This document shows, piece by piece, positions 63,995 through 64,000 of a stretch of DNA of 64,000 nt. Within the stretch, counting starts at the first letter, position 1; each line of letters starts with the position of its first letter. This stretch comes from Aeromonas rivipollensis. Lineage in GTDB: Bacteria > Pseudomonadota > Gammaproteobacteria > Enterobacterales > Aeromonadaceae. The translations under genes and the position numbers were made by a program. The stretch is taken from contig NZ_JAAILA010000031.1 of assembly GCF_010974825.1 (NCBI RefSeq), positions 124,001 through 188,000 of the forward strand. Direction: 5' to 3'. The notes beneath the pieces are model-generated. The model was not told the origin of the DNA and made no database searches. It saw only the letters and a list, made by a program, of their open reading frames with translations.

Positions 63995-64000
63995 GGAGAA

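Larger units (their letters stand above)
63373..64000 (-). repeat. Tandem direct repeats, period about 196 bp, running off the window
   Basis: At least three and a half copies are visible. Landmark TTGAAAAGGG recurs at 63451, 63647 and 63843 (spacing 196 and 196), and the peptide stop recurs at 63508, 63704 and 63899 (196 and 195). On the - strand each unit consists of a copy of a small hydrophobic peptide gene, about 55 bases, a hairpin, and about 60 bases. The leftmost copy decays near 63373. The array continues beyond position 64000. Confidence 0.93.

Noticed and set aside
63373..64000. CRISPR array
   Set aside because: The repeats are about 196 bp with no short repeat-unique spacer pattern, and the units are similar along their whole length.

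Overview
The window reads as a high-GC gammaproteobacterial chromosome, most likely Aeromonas. I judge this from remembered protein similarity and from gene content (nrf ammonifying nitrite reductase, anaerobic glpABC, dadA, metR/metE, an FeS-type photolyase beside a DUF2256 gene, citrate-type TctCBA), not from a database search. Gene density is high, overlaps of the ATGA/TGATG type are common, and most transcription units end in clear GC-rich hairpins.

Layout. 1-6.4 kb: the end of a phaB-like reductase, a divergent AraC/GyrI regulator, a Cache-GGDEF diguanylate cyclase, then a Fur-box-preceded siderophore receptor with a FhuF-type reductase. 6.4-9.8 kb: divergent metR/metE with recognisable MetR and MetJ sites. 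9.8-20.2 kb: housekeeping and accessory singles (GT9 glycosyltransferase, HPP-CBS membrane protein, amidohydrolase lipoprotein with divergent TetR regulator, dadA, FeS photolyase plus a 46-aa DUF2256 protein, pbpG, Nudix hydrolase). 20.2-28.2 kb: a full nrfABCD-EX(FG) set for periplasmic nitrite reduction to ammonia. Partial, decayed copies of both ends of nrfD flank the intact nrfD, and an intrinsic terminator separates nrfABCD from nrfE. 28.8-42.0 kb: one 13.2-kb gene for a 4407-aa type I-secreted adhesin with a LapA-like N-terminal retention module, a 2169-bp near-identical internal duplication and C-terminal RTX repeats. No secretion or protease genes lie next to it. 42.1-46.4 kb: glpABC with CRP, FNR-like and GlpR-like sites. 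46.7-52.5 kb: ychJ, a chemoreceptor, and an overlapping ROK regulator-CitA kinase-CitB regulator operon, which converges on tctCBA (52.6-55.6 kb), its probable target. 55.8-63.2 kb: MltF-like transglycosylase, YbjL-type transporter, a long non-coding stretch with DnaA-box-like sequences, tRNA-Asn, uvrB, a YkvA-like protein and dedA.

The last 600 bases hold a tandem array with a period of about 196 bp. Each unit carries a hairpin and a copy, intact or broken, of a 31-aa hydrophobic peptide gene. The hairpins show a compensatory base change. The array runs off the right edge and is the best candidate for something undescribed, with the nrfD scars and the proteolytically releasable giant adhesin next.
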